From assembly GCF_002101735.1 (NCBI RefSeq), contig NZ_LQPE01000161.1, forward strand, positions 1-59,872: a stretch of 59,872 bases of DNA, read 5' to 3'. Shown in pieces: positions 1 to 8,874 of this stretch. The position numbers and the translations under genes were made by a program. Source of the stretch: Mycobacterium kyorinense (GTDB lineage Bacteria > Actinomycetota > Actinomycetes > Mycobacteriales > Mycobacteriaceae). The stretch's first letter is position 1. Each line of letters starts with the position of its first letter. The notes beneath the pieces are model-generated. The model was given only the letters and a program-made list of their open reading frames with translations, ran no database searches and had not been told where the DNA came from.

Positions 1-81
1 CACGCCAATCCCAACCGCCCCACTCGTGCAAGAATCAGCCCCGCGACGACACCAAATCACTGATCCACGGATTCAGGCTTA

Positions 82-150
82 GAAAGTGCCTCCGCCCGGA
101 ATAATGGATCGTAGAGAAATCTCATTATCCCTTGCAGGACAGGCACTTTC
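82..150. repeat. 69-bp nested inverted repeat (IS-end or MITE-like remnant)
   Basis: The ten bases GAAAGTGCCT at 82-91 are perfectly inverted at 141-150 (AGGCACTTTC). Inside them ATAATG at 101-106 is inverted as CATTAT at 123-128. The two arms look like facing terminal repeats with no coding sequence between them. This could be a MITE, a collapsed insertion-sequence remnant or a strong hairpin. No target duplication is obvious. The rest of 1-270 holds no convincing gene. Confidence 0.45.
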
Positions 151-270
151 GCTAACTCAACACCGTGTCACACGAAGTTCCGCGAAAAATCCAGGTTAGG
201 CCGATGACGTACCCACCGACGTGCCCGGATAAACCGCCCGTAGTGGACGCGAGAATACGGTCGTGGGCAA

Positions 271-1455
271 TTAGACGGCGTACTCGGGCAGCTCGATGTC
301 GTCGCGGAATTCGCGTCGGACGGCCCAGTCGGCGACCTGCGGAACGTTCAGCAGCTTGGACGCCTGATTGCGGACCCACAGGCCCAGCGCCGTCTTTGGC
401 GCGAACATCGCCGCGAACCCTCGAGCCGACCGCTGCCTGGACTCAACGATCGGCCGGAGCCGCTGTTCATAGCGGCGAAAGGCCTCCCGGTGATCGGCCG
501 CCGCGCAATTGAGCTCGCCGGCCAGTATGTAGGCCTGCACCATCGCCAGGCCTGCCCCTTCGCCCGCAAGCAACGAAACCGCGGCGGCGGCATCGCCGAT
601 GAGGGCCACCCGTCCCTGCGACCAATGGTCCATGACGATTTGGCTAACCCGGTCGAAATACACATCGGCGGCACCGTCCAGCTGACGCAAGATCTCGGGG
701 CACTCCCAACCGGCGTCACCGAAGATGTCGCGCAGCGTGTTGTTGACCTCAGCCAAGTTTTGCGGATCACGTCCGCTCATGTGATCGGCGGTGAAAACGA
801 ACAGAAACAGCGTCCGGTCTTCGCGCATCGCGAACCGCCCCACCATCCGCCCCGGTGCGTTGTAGGCGAGGTAGACGAGTTCGTCGCGCGGCCGGTAACC
901 CTCGGCTTCGAACGCGGCGACTCGATAACCGAGATCGGCCTCGAATGCTGCTTCGGCCCCGAACACCAAATCGCGCACCGGCGAATGGATGCCTCCGGCA
1001 CCGACGACCAAGTCGAATATCCGGGGTCCGCCGCGTTCGAATGTGAGCCGTACGCCCGAGTCATCGTGGGTGATGGCCGAGACGGCTTCACCGAAGAGGG
1101 TTTCGACATGACCGTCGATGCAGCGGTAGATCATGGCCGCCAGGTCACCACGCGGCACAGTGACGAATCGGCCATCGACGTTGCGCCGGAATGCATCCAC
1201 CGAAAAGCCGCCCACTCTCCGCGAGTGCCGGTTCACCAGACGCACGTCCTGGACCGCATATCCGGTGCTGTGCAATTCGGCGGTGAGCCCCATCCGTTCG
1301 GCGACCGCATATCCGCCGCCCCAGAAATCGACGGCATACCCGCCCGTGCGGAGCCGCGGCGCCTTCTCGATCAGCGTCGGTTCGTGGCCGTAACGCCATA
1401 GCCAATACGCAAGGGTCGGTCCGGCGATACCGGCGCCGACAATGGCGACCTTCAT
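271..1455 (-). CDS. FAD-dependent monooxygenase, PHBH/TetX-like
   Basis: Likely a class A flavin monooxygenase of 394 residues that hydroxylates a small aromatic or polyketide-like substrate using NAD(P)H and O2. The N-terminus is a Rossmann dinucleotide fold (VAIVGAGIAGPTLAYWL, with an acidic LIEKAP end of strand 2). The second FAD motif is ALIGDAAAAVSLLAGEGAG near residue 285, as in the p-hydroxybenzoate hydroxylase/tetracycline-destructase group. The ATG at 1455 is chosen because AAGAGG lies eight bases upstream; a GTG two codons earlier is possible. It is divergent from the SpoIIAA-like gene across an operator-like region. No TetR or MarR gene is adjacent, although such monooxygenases are often paired with one. 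The substrate cannot be inferred. Confidence 0.85.
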   Translation of the reverse strand: MKVAIVGAGIAGPTLAYWLWRYGHEPTLIEKAPRLRTGGYAVDFWGGGYAVAERMGLTAELHSTGYAVQDVRLVNRHSRRVGGFSVDAFRRNVDGRFVTVPRGDLAAMIYRCIDGHVETLFGEAVSAITHDDSGVRLTFERGGPRIFDLVVGAGGIHSPVRDLVFGAEAAFEADLGYRVAAFEAEGYRPRDELVYLAYNAPGRMVGRFAMREDRTLFLFVFTADHMSGRDPQNLAEVNNTLRDIFGDAGWECPEILRQLDGAADVYFDRVSQIVMDHWSQGRVALIGDAAAAVSLLAGEGAGLAMVQAYILAGELNCAAADHREAFRRYEQRLRPIVESRQRSARGFAAMFAPKTALGLWVRNQASKLLNVPQVADWAVRREFRDDIELPEYAV

Positions 1456-1476
1456 GAGCACAACCTCTTCACGAAT

Positions 1477-1528
1477 AGAGCTATCAGAGCTATAGTAGCA
1501 CTATGCAATAGTTGCACTAGTACGCTAT
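1477..1528. promoter_or_regulatory. Repeated operator-like elements between divergent genes
   Basis: The 102-bp divergent region holds AGAGCTAT twice (1477-1484, 1486-1493), the direct repeat TAGTWGCACTA twice (1493-1503, 1509-1519), and the palindrome ACTAT-GCA-ATAGT at 1500-1512. GCTAT recurs at 1524-1528. Repeats of this size in AT-richer DNA suggest binding of a TetR- or MarR-type repressor controlling the monooxygenase. This is inference from pattern only. Confidence 0.45.
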
Positions 1529-1557
1529 GCATCGACGCCGCGATAGGGAGAGTCGTT

Positions 1558-2034
1558 GTGCTGAAGGAACTTACGGGCATGCCCCCGGGCATCCAGGCAC
1601 TCGAGGCCGTCGGCACGGTAACAGCCGGGGATTACCGGCGGGTCTTTGCGCCCATGGTCGATCGGGCGCGACGAACGGGAAGCCGGATGCGCCTGCTCTA
1701 CCAGTTCGGCCCGAGCTTCCGGCGCATCACGCCGGGTGCACTGTGGGCCGACGCGCGGCTGGGATTCTCGTACGTGCAGCTGCTCGACGGCTGCGCGGTT
1801 GCCAGCGACATCGGCTGGATTCGGACGTCAACCCGTAGCATCGGCGCCTGGCTGCCGTGTCCAGTCCGGGTGTACGCCAACAATGAACGCGAAGATGCTC
1901 TCGCGTGGCTGGCCGCGCTACCGAAAGGCACTGAGGTGTCCGCATGTGACGTGGTCAAGGCCTACATCGGAGGGGTCATCGCCGGGGCCGGAAGCCTCGC
2001 GAAGGGTGTCGTCTCTGAACGCAGTAGTCAGTAG
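1558..2034 (+). CDS. SpoIIAA-like (STAS-fold) family protein
   Basis: A 158-residue soluble protein resembling the SpoIIAA-like family (Pfam type PF11964). The conserved pattern is visible: VGTVTAGDY near the start, GALWADARLGF in the middle, and a VASDIGWIRTSTR segment before a C-terminal helix. Members are small STAS-fold proteins found singly in bacteria; their biochemical role is mostly unknown. Start is the GTG at 1558, with GGGAG seven bases upstream. It is divergent from the monooxygenase and may share its operator region. Confidence 0.75.
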   Translation: MLKELTGMPPGIQALEAVGTVTAGDYRRVFAPMVDRARRTGSRMRLLYQFGPSFRRITPGALWADARLGFSYVQLLDGCAVASDIGWIRTSTRSIGAWLPCPVRVYANNEREDALAWLAALPKGTEVSACDVVKAYIGGVIAGAGSLAKGVVSERSSQ

Positions 2035-2050
2035 TTGCGATCAACGCCCA

Positions 2051-2710
2051 TCAGGGTTCGATCAGGCCGGTCCTGATCGCGTATCGGGTTAGTGCCAAGC
2101 GGTCGCGCAGGCCAAGCTTCTGCAGGATGTTGGTTCGGTGCCGATCCACCGTTTTGGCGCTAATGCCAAGGGTATTCGCGATTTCGCGGGCCGAGTAGCC
2201 CTCGGCGATCAGTTTGAGCACTTCCTCTTCGCGTGAGGTGAGAATGGTGTTGGGCAGCGCGTCTCCGTGCTGTGCCAGCCGGAGATACTCGCGGATCAGC
2301 GCTGTCACCGCCCCGGCATATAGGAACGGTTCACCGCGCATGGTCGCCCGGCAGGCCTCGAGCAAGTCGCGGTCTGCCACCGATTTGAGAACGTAGCCGG
2401 ATGCCCCCGCCTTGAGCGCTTCGAAGAAATACTGCTCGTTGTCGTGCATGGACAGAATCAGCATCCGCACGAGGGGGTACTTGCGATTGATCTCCCGCGC
2501 AGCCTGCAGTCCGGTCATCCGCGGCATCGCGATGTCAAGGATGGCTAGGTCGACCGGGGTGTCGTCGAGGGCCGCGAGGGCCTCGCATCCGTCGGCGGCC
2601 TCGGCGACGACACGCAGGTCAGGTTCGGCATCCAGGATCATCCGCAAGCCGCTTCGCACAAGCGCATGATCATCGGCGAGCAGGATGCGCACCGGAGTGG
2701 ACACCATCAT
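2051..2710 (-). CDS. NarL/FixJ-family response regulator
   Basis: A 219-residue two-component response regulator. The receiver domain (about 1-125) shows the acidic pair in LLADDHALVRSGL, the phosphoacceptor aspartate in AILDIAMPRMTGL, and the switch lysine in GYVLKSV. The C-terminal LuxR-type helix-turn-helix is clear (LTSREEEVLKLIAEGYSARE, then TLGISAKTVDRHRTNI). The start overlaps the stop of the upstream sensor kinase gene, so the two are translationally coupled. Target genes are unknown; the divergent PE/PPE pair next door is one candidate. Confidence 0.92.
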   Translation of the reverse strand: MMVSTPVRILLADDHALVRSGLRMILDAEPDLRVVAEAADGCEALAALDDTPVDLAILDIAMPRMTGLQAAREINRKYPLVRMLILSMHDNEQYFFEALKAGASGYVLKSVADRDLLEACRATMRGEPFLYAGAVTALIREYLRLAQHGDALPNTILTSREEEVLKLIAEGYSAREIANTLGISAKTVDRHRTNILQKLGLRDRLALTRYAIRTGLIEP

Positions 2711-3711
2711 TGGCTCTGACCGGTCGTTAGCGGCACCACGAGCCTGACATCGGTCCCTTCGCTACTTGGTGAGGTGATTGTCAGAGTGGCATCCACGAGC
2801 AGCGCGCGTTCGCGCATACCGCCGATCCCCGCACCTTCGGAGACCACCTCGCCTTTCCCGTTGTCGGCGATCCGCAGGGTGAGTTCGTCTGCGGTGGTGT
2901 GCAAATCCAACCAAACCTTGTCGGCGCCGGCATGGCGGGCGATGTTGGTCAGGCTTTCCTGAGCGACGCGATAGCAGACCAATTCGACGTCGGCTCTGAG
3001 CCGGCCAGCTTGCGGCGCAATGTGTTTGACGACGCCGACGCCGCTCGCCTGGGTGAACTCGTTGCACAGCGCGTGCAACGCGCTCGGCAAGCCGAGATCT
3101 TCGAGCGCATCCGGGCGCAACCGACGAGCGATGCGCCGCATCTCATCGAGGCTCCCTCGCAAAGTTTCCTGAGTGTCCTCGAGCTCCGGGCGTATTTCCG
3201 CGGGTGCGCGGTCAACCGCCCGCTTGAGGGTGAGCAGCGCCACGGTGAGGGTCTGGCCGATCTCGTCGTGCAACTCCCGCGCGATGCGCTGGCGTTCGGT
3301 CTCCTGCGCGGCCAGCGCCGCTGCGCTCGCGGTTGTGCGCTCTGATTCGAGCCTGTCCAGCATGGCGTTAAACGATGTGATGAGGTGCTGTAAGTCACCC
3401 CGGTCGTGGAGGCGGGCGCTGCGCCGGGGCGGATCAACCCGCCACATGGATACGGCGAGTCGATCCAGGGGCGCAAGCCTAGACCGCAGCAGCAGCGCGT
3501 TGGCGGTCAGCATGAACGCCAGCCCCACGCCAAGAACCGGGATCTCCGTGAGCTTGACGGGCCACGACACGGTTGCCGGCGACATCACGAGCACCAGCGT
3601 GCCGAGCGCAAAGATCAGGCCGTTGATCAACACGACCCACCTGAACAGGCCACCTGCCGGGACCCTCGCTCGTCGTCGCATCGCGTTGATGACCGCTGCT
3701 CGACGCGTCAT
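2707..3711 (-). CDS. NarL-system sensor histidine kinase
   Basis: Membrane histidine kinase of about 334 residues, partner of the adjacent response regulator. Two hydrophobic segments near the N-terminus (around VVLINGLIFALGTLVLVM and VLGVGLAFMLTANALLL) are followed by a HAMP-like linker, a HisKA_3 dimerisation helix with the phosphoaccepting histidine in RIARELHDEIGQTL, and an HATPase domain with NIARHAGA, DNGKG and GIGGMRERA. The frame stays open upstream to 3933, but residues there are low-complexity and lack a domain, so the ATG at 3711 is preferred. The short periplasmic loop suggests sensing in or at the membrane. Confidence 0.85.
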   Translation of the reverse strand: MTRRAAVINAMRRRARVPAGGLFRWVVLINGLIFALGTLVLVMSPATVSWPVKLTEIPVLGVGLAFMLTANALLLRSRLAPLDRLAVSMWRVDPPRRSARLHDRGDLQHLITSFNAMLDRLESERTTASAAALAAQETERQRIARELHDEIGQTLTVALLTLKRAVDRAPAEIRPELEDTQETLRGSLDEMRRIARRLRPDALEDLGLPSALHALCNEFTQASGVGVVKHIAPQAGRLRADVELVCYRVAQESLTNIARHAGADKVWLDLHTTADELTLRIADNGKGEVVSEGAGIGGMRERALLVDATLTITSPSSEGTDVRLVVPLTTGQSQ

Positions 3712-3975
3712 GCCACCAGGGTGATCCGGGCGGTACAGGTTTGTCCATACGGGTCTGGTCCCCCGCCGAATGGGTGTCAGGCCCAATAGCCGATGGGCGG
3801 TGCGCGACGGAAACTGGAGGTCAGGTGCAAAGGGTGCGGACGCGGCTGGATCGAACAGACGGTCCGGCATTGGCATCTTGCGGTGTGACGGATGCCCCTC
3901 GACCGCCCGCTCGGCGAGCCGTTTCGGCGCCATTTGTGTTGGGGGAACGCAATTTCGCCACGCTAGGAGGAACAG

Positions 3976-4275
3976 ATGTCGTTCGTGACCACGCAGCCGG
4001 AGATGCTGGCGGCGGCGGCCGGCGACTTACAAGGCATCGGCTCGGCAGTGAGCGCCGCAAACGCGACCGCGGCTGCCCCGACAACGGGAGTGCTCCCTGC
4101 TGCGGCTGATGCGGTGTCGGCGCTGACCGCGGCGCGATTCGCCGCGCAGGCCCAGCTGTATCAGGCGGTCAGCGCCCAGGCCGTGACGATCCACGAGCAG
4201 TTCGTGACCACCATGAGCATCAGCGCCGGCTCGTATGCGGCCAGCGAGGCCGCCAACGCAATCGCGGCCAGCTAA
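3976..4275 (+). CDS. PE family protein
   Basis: A 99-residue PE protein consisting of the helical-hairpin PE domain only (MSFVTTQPEMLAAAAGDL at the start, alanine-rich throughout, a YQAVSAQAV segment at the helix turn). PE proteins pair with PPE partners and are exported by ESX type VII systems. A strong AGGAGG lies seven bases before the ATG. The PPE partner follows after 14 bases. The 264 bases upstream (3712-3975) hold no other gene and must contain the promoter shared with, or opposed to, the kinase gene. No esx secretion genes are in the window. Confidence 0.93.
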   Translation: MSFVTTQPEMLAAAAGDLQGIGSAVSAANATAAAPTTGVLPAAADAVSALTAARFAAQAQLYQAVSAQAVTIHEQFVTTMSISAGSYAASEAANAIAAS

Positions 4276-4289
4276 AGGACCGGGCAGCA

Positions 4290-5581
4290 ATGGAATTCGC
4301 GATGTTGCCGCCTCAGGTCAACTCAGCCAGGATCTACACCGGCCCCGGGTCGGGACCGATGCTGGCCGCCGCCGCGGCCTGGGACGGGCTGGCGACGGAG
4401 CTGGGCTCGGCAGCCGCCTCATATGAAGCGGTGATCTCCCAGCTGGCCGGAGAGTGGTTGGGGCCCGCATCAACGGCTATGGCGGGCGCGGCCGCTCCGT
4501 ACGCGGCGTGGATGCACGCCGCCGCAACCCAAGCCGAACAGACTGCCACCCAGGCCAAGGCCGCCGCCGCCGCTTACGAGACCGCGTTCGCGATGACCGT
4601 GCCGCCACCGGTCGTCGCCGCCAACCGGGCTCAGTTGGCCGCGCTGGTGGCAACGAACTTCCTGGGCCAAAACACTCCCGCGATCGCGGCCACCGAGGCG
4701 CACTACGCCGAAATGTGGGCCCAAGATGCCGCGGCCATGTACGGCTATGCCGGCAGCGCGGCCGCCGCCTCGCAGCTGACACCGTTCACCCCGCCGGATC
4801 AGGCCACCAACCCGGGCGGCACGGCCAGTCAGGCCGCCGCGGTGGCCCAAGCCACCGGCACTGCGGCCGGTACGCGCGTGCCGACCGCTGTCTCGTCAAT
4901 CGCTGCGGCGCCCCAAGCACTGCAGAGCCTGGCTACGCCCGCCGCATCAACACCGGTTGACGCACTCCCCCGCTGGCGGCACCTGTGCTTAGTGCCAGCC
5001 CCGCGTTGACCATGGCCGCGGCGGGCCTCGGGGCCGACCTCATCGGCTCGTTCGGGATAGATTCGGCCGGCTCGTTCGGCGTGGATTCGGCCGGCGTAGC
5101 CGTCGCCCTGCAGGCCGCGCAGATAGACACCGGCGGCGTCTTCCCAGGTTTTACCCCATTTCCAGGCTGGGGCTGGCCTCCAGTCTCGGCAGGCATGGGC
5201 CAGGCCGCCTCGGTCGGTGCATTGTCGGTTCCGCAGTCATGGGCAACAGCGGCTCCGGCATTTCGTCAAGCCGCCGCAGCGCTGCCGATGACCACCGCCG
5301 CCGCGGCGGCCCCGGAGATCGCGACGGCCGGCTCGGGGCAGCTTTTCAGCGAAATGGCCCTGGCGAGTATGGCCGGACGTGCTCTCGGCGGCACCGCCGG
5401 TATGGGCCGTCGGGAGCCCGCGGCGGCGCCTCGCGCAAGCACCAAACCATCGCGGAGGCCGCCGGGCGGTCCGGTGACGGGAATCGCCGCCGAACTGCGC
5501 GAACTCGCCGAACTACGGGACTCCGGGATTCTGACCGAAGAAGAATTCACCGAACAGAAGCGGCGCCTTCTCGGTCACTAA
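4290..5581 (+). pseudogene. PPE-SVP protein with C-terminal SHOCT domain, frameshifted
   Basis: The first frame (4290-5009) encodes a standard PPE domain (MEFAMLPPQVNSARIYTGPG, later EWLGPASTAM and the FFLGQNT-like NFLGQNTPAIA). It then runs into a stop. The second frame, readable from about 4961 to 5581, continues with the SVP signature (GMGQAASVGALSVPQSW) and ends in a SHOCT domain (GIAAELRELAELRDSGILTE). Adding one C to the five-C run at 4967-4971 joins the frames as LPPLAAPVLSASPALTM, giving about 430 residues. So the break is a single-base loss in a homopolymer. It may be a true mutation, phase variation or a sequencing error. It follows the PE gene in one operon. Confidence 0.82.
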
Positions 5582-5695
5582 CCGCGCCCACTGACATGAC
5601 CGCTGCGCCTTCCTTCTCGGCGGGATTCCGGCGCTCACCGCCGTTGACCGCGAACGTGCATGCTTGTACGCCGACACGCCGCGAACGCGGTACAA

Positions 5696-6883
5696 CTATG
5701 CACGCTCGCGGCAGAGAAGCGCCACGCACTCGACGTGGTGGGTCAACGGGAACGAGTCGAACACCCGGATGTTCTCGACGGCGTAGCCGTGGCTGCGGTA
5801 CAAGCCGATGTCACGAGCGAAAGACGCTGCCTCGCAACCGATGTGCACAATCCGCGGCACCTCGGCGGCGGCCAGCAGATCGATGACCTCGCGGCCAGCA
5901 CCTGAGCGCGGCGGGTCCAGAACGGCCACATCGGCGCGGGCGTGCTCGCCGCTCAGGGCCCGGCGGACCGAATCGTTGACCACCGACACTTGCGGGAGAT
6001 CCGACAGCGCGGCGCGTGCGGCCCGCGCCGCCGCCCGCGACGTGTCGACGCTCACCACCCGCCCGGTCTCCCCGACCGCGTCGCCCAGCACCGCGGCGAA
6101 CACCCCGGCACCGCCGTAGAGGTCCCAGGCCGTCATGCCGGGACCGGCTTGCGCCCAGTCGGCGACCAACGTGCTGTAGAACCGCGCCGCGTCGCGGTGG
6201 GCCTGCCAGAACGCCGTCACCGGCACCCGCCAGCTGCGCCGGCCCACCCGCTGCACAGCCTGGTAGCTGCCCTCGACAACGTCGGTCGACGTTCGTCGGC
6301 CCTGGCGGACGCTGCACACCACATGGCGCTGATCGTCGTCGTCGACGGCGACATGTAGGTGTAGGCCCGGCGGCCACCGGAGCGCATCCAGTCCGTCGAC
6401 CATTCCGGGGTGCAGTTGAGCGCAGTTCAGCTCGGTGACCAGTTCGTCGCTGTGGTAACGGTGAAAGCCGGCGCGACCGTCGGCGCCGACGTCCAGCCGC
6501 ACCCGGGTGCGCCATCCGGTCGCGCCGGTCGGAGACAAGGGTTCGGCGACACCTTGCCAGCGGTGATCACCAAGACGCGCAAGCTGATTGGCCACCACGT
6601 CGGCCTTGAGCGCGCGCGCCGCCGACGGCTCGGCGAACGCCAGGTCGCAACAGCCCGCGCCATCCACGCCGGCGATCGGGCACAACGATTCGACCCGGTG
6701 ATCCGACGGCTCGATCACCTCGATGGTCTCGGCGTGCCAGTAGGAATTCCGGTCCGCGGTGACCCGCGCCCGCACCCGTTCGCCGGGCAGCGCATAGCGG
6801 ACGAACACCACCCGGCCGTCGTGGCGGGCCACGCAGCTGCCTCCGTTCGCCGGTGCGCCGGCGGTCAGGGTTAGTTCGGTCAA
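5696..6883 (-). CDS. TrmA/RlmD-type RNA (uracil-5-)-methyltransferase
   Basis: About 395 residues, equivalent to Rv2689c. An N-terminal TRAM-type RNA-binding segment (GGSCVARHDGRVVFVRYALP) is followed by a SAM-dependent methyltransferase core: WDLYGGAGVFAAVLGDAVG binds SAM, VLDPPRSGAG is the catalytic-domain DPPR motif, and HIGCEAASFARDI holds the nucleophilic cysteine in the usual Y/H-x-S/G-C pattern. It should methylate C5 of uridine in rRNA or tRNA. The likely start is a TTG that overlaps the stop of the upstream transporter gene (6880-6883). The four cysteines of RumA-like iron-sulfur sites appear only in part (SLCPIAGVDGAGCCDL). Confidence 0.85.
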   Translation of the reverse strand: MTELTLTAGAPANGGSCVARHDGRVVFVRYALPGERVRARVTADRNSYWHAETIEVIEPSDHRVESLCPIAGVDGAGCCDLAFAEPSAARALKADVVANQLARLGDHRWQGVAEPLSPTGATGWRTRVRLDVGADGRAGFHRYHSDELVTELNCAQLHPGMVDGLDALRWPPGLHLHVAVDDDDQRHVVCSVRQGRRTSTDVVEGSYQAVQRVGRRSWRVPVTAFWQAHRDAARFYSTLVADWAQAGPGMTAWDLYGGAGVFAAVLGDAVGETGRVVSVDTSRAAARAARAALSDLPQVSVVNDSVRRALSGEHARADVAVLDPPRSGAGREVIDLLAAAEVPRIVHIGCEAASFARDIGLYRSHGYAVENIRVFDSFPLTHHVECVALLCRERA

Positions 6884-8874
6884 TCGAAGATTCCCCGTCG
6901 GGCATCGCCCGGAGCCACGTGCGGCTGCAACGTTTTGAGCCGCTCCGACGACGTCAGCTGCCACGGAACGGACGTCACCATCACGCCCGGCATGAACAGC
7001 AGCCGTCCCTTGAGCCGCAACGCGCTCTGGTTGTGCAGCACCTGTTCCCACCAGTGCCCCACCACGTACTCCGGGATGAACACCGTCACGACGGTGCGCG
7101 GCGACTCCTTGCTGACCCGTTTGACGTACTCGAGTACCGGCCGGGTGACCTCGCGGTAGGGCGAGGCAATGACCTTGAGCGGCACCGAGATATCGGTGTC
7201 TTCCCACTTGTGCACCAGCTCACGGGTTTCTGCGTCGTCGACGCTGACCGTGACCGCCTCCAGCACGTCGGGTCGGGTTGCGCGCGCGTAGGCCAGTGCC
7301 CGCAGCGTCGGCAGATGCAACTTGGACACCAGCACGATGGCGTGGTTACGGCTGGGCAACACCACGCCCTCGTCTTCGGCGGCCTGCTCCTGCAGTTCGC
7401 GGCTGACCGCATCGTAGTGTTTGCGGATCGCCTTCATCATGATGAACAGCGCCGTCATCGCTACCACCGCAATCCATGCTCCGGCAAGGAATTTGGTGAC
7501 CAGCACGACGAGCAGCACCGTTCCGGTGGACACGAAGCCGACGGTGTTGACCACCCGTGAGCGCATCATCTTGCGGCGGGCACCGGGGTCGGTTTCGTTG
7601 CGCAGCAACCGGGTCCAGTGCTTGACCATACCGATCTGGCTCAGCGTGAAGGAGATGAACACCCCCACGATGTAGAGCTGGATCAGCGCCGTGACTTGGG
7701 CGCGGAAGGCGATGATCGCCGAAAGTGCTGCCACGGAAAGGAATACGATTCCGTTGGAGAAGGCCAGTCGGTCGCCGCGGGTGTGCAGCTGGCGGGGCAG
7801 GTAGCTGTGTTGGGCGAGCACCGAGCCCAGCACCGGGAAGCCGTTGAACGCGGTGTTCGCCGCCAGCACCAGGATCAGGGCGGTCACCGCGGCGATCAGC
7901 AGGAAGCCGACGTGAAAGCTGCCGAAGACCGCCTGCGCCAACTGCGCAACCAGAGTCTTCTGGTTGTAGTCGAGCGGCGCACCGGACAGCTGCTTGGCGG
8001 GGTCTTCGACGATTTGCACGCCCGCCTTCTCGGCCAGCACGATAATGCCCATCAGCAGGCTCACCGCGATGACGCCCAACATCAGCAGCGTGGTGGCGGC
8101 GTTGCGCGACTTGGGTTTACGAAATGCCGGCACCCCGTTGCTGATCGCCTCCACACCGGTCAGCGCCGCGCATCCGGACGAAAACGACCGGGCCACCAGG
8201 AATGCCAGCGCGACGCCGACGATCTTGCCCTGTTCGGCATGCATCTGGAATCCGGCGGATTCGGCACGCAACGGATCGCCGAGCACGTAGATCCGAAACA
8301 GCCCCCAGGCCAGCATGATGCCGACCCCGATGATGAACGCGTAGGTCGGGATGGCAAATGCCACACCGGATTCGCGGACACCGCGCAGGTTCATCGCCAT
8401 CACCAGCAGGATGGCGGTGACCGAGAACAGCACCTTGTGGTCGGCCACGAACGGGATGGCCGAGCCGATGTTCGACATCGCCGAGGCCGTCGAAACAGCC
8501 ACGGTCAGAACGTAATCCACCATCAGCGCGCTGGCCACGGTCAGGCCTGCGTTGGCGCCGAGGTTGGTGGTGACCACCTCGTAGTCGCCGCCGCCCGACG
8601 GGTAGGCGTGCACGTTCTGGCGGTAGCTGGCCACCACGACCAGCATGACCGCGGCCACCGCCAGACCGATCCACGGTGTCAGCGAGTAGGCGGCCAGCCC
8701 GGCCACCGACAGCATCAGGAAAACTTCCTCGGGCGCGTAGGCCACCGACGACAGTGCATCCGAGGCGAACACCGGCAGCGCGATCCGCTTGGGCAGCAGG
8801 GTATGACTCAGCCGATCGCTGCGAAACGGCCGACCCAACACCAACCGGCGCGCCGCCGTCGAAAGTTTGGACAC
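6880..8874 (-). CDS. KimA-type APC-superfamily potassium/proton symporter
   Basis: A 664-residue membrane protein equivalent to Rv2690c. Its sequence follows Bacillus KimA (YdaO) closely: FASDALSSVAYAPEEVF at the first helix, AYPSGGGDYEVV, SFSSGCAALTGVEAISNGVP, and RGDRLAFSNGIVFL, then a cytoplasmic C-terminal domain (HNQSALRLKGRLLFM). KimA imports K+ with protons and is shut by c-di-AMP in Bacillus. Twelve or so membrane segments precede the soluble domain. The GTG at 8874 is chosen because upstream sequence is low-complexity and overlaps the divergent ceoB. The divergent neighbours are TrkA-type regulators, which supports a potassium role. The 133-bp leader is too short for a ydaO riboswitch. 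Confidence 0.82.
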   Translation of the reverse strand: MSKLSTAARRLVLGRPFRSDRLSHTLLPKRIALPVFASDALSSVAYAPEEVFLMLSVAGLAAYSLTPWIGLAVAAVMLVVVASYRQNVHAYPSGGGDYEVVTTNLGANAGLTVASALMVDYVLTVAVSTASAMSNIGSAIPFVADHKVLFSVTAILLVMAMNLRGVRESGVAFAIPTYAFIIGVGIMLAWGLFRIYVLGDPLRAESAGFQMHAEQGKIVGVALAFLVARSFSSGCAALTGVEAISNGVPAFRKPKSRNAATTLLMLGVIAVSLLMGIIVLAEKAGVQIVEDPAKQLSGAPLDYNQKTLVAQLAQAVFGSFHVGFLLIAAVTALILVLAANTAFNGFPVLGSVLAQHSYLPRQLHTRGDRLAFSNGIVFLSVAALSAIIAFRAQVTALIQLYIVGVFISFTLSQIGMVKHWTRLLRNETDPGARRKMMRSRVVNTVGFVSTGTVLLVVLVTKFLAGAWIAVVAMTALFIMMKAIRKHYDAVSRELQEQAAEDEGVVLPSRNHAIVLVSKLHLPTLRALAYARATRPDVLEAVTVSVDDAETRELVHKWEDTDISVPLKVIASPYREVTRPVLEYVKRVSKESPRTVVTVFIPEYVVGHWWEQVLHNQSALRLKGRLLFMPGVMVTSVPWQLTSSERLKTLQPHVAPGDARRGIFD

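Noticed and set aside
3712..3933. N-terminal extension of the histidine kinase frame
   Set aside because: Residues are low-complexity without domain or signal, and would fill most of the PE/kinase intergenic region; a normal kinase starts at 3711.
5679..5690. CCGCG-AA-CGCGG hairpin between the PPE and methyltransferase genes
   Set aside because: Short stem without a U tract; chance is high at this GC content.
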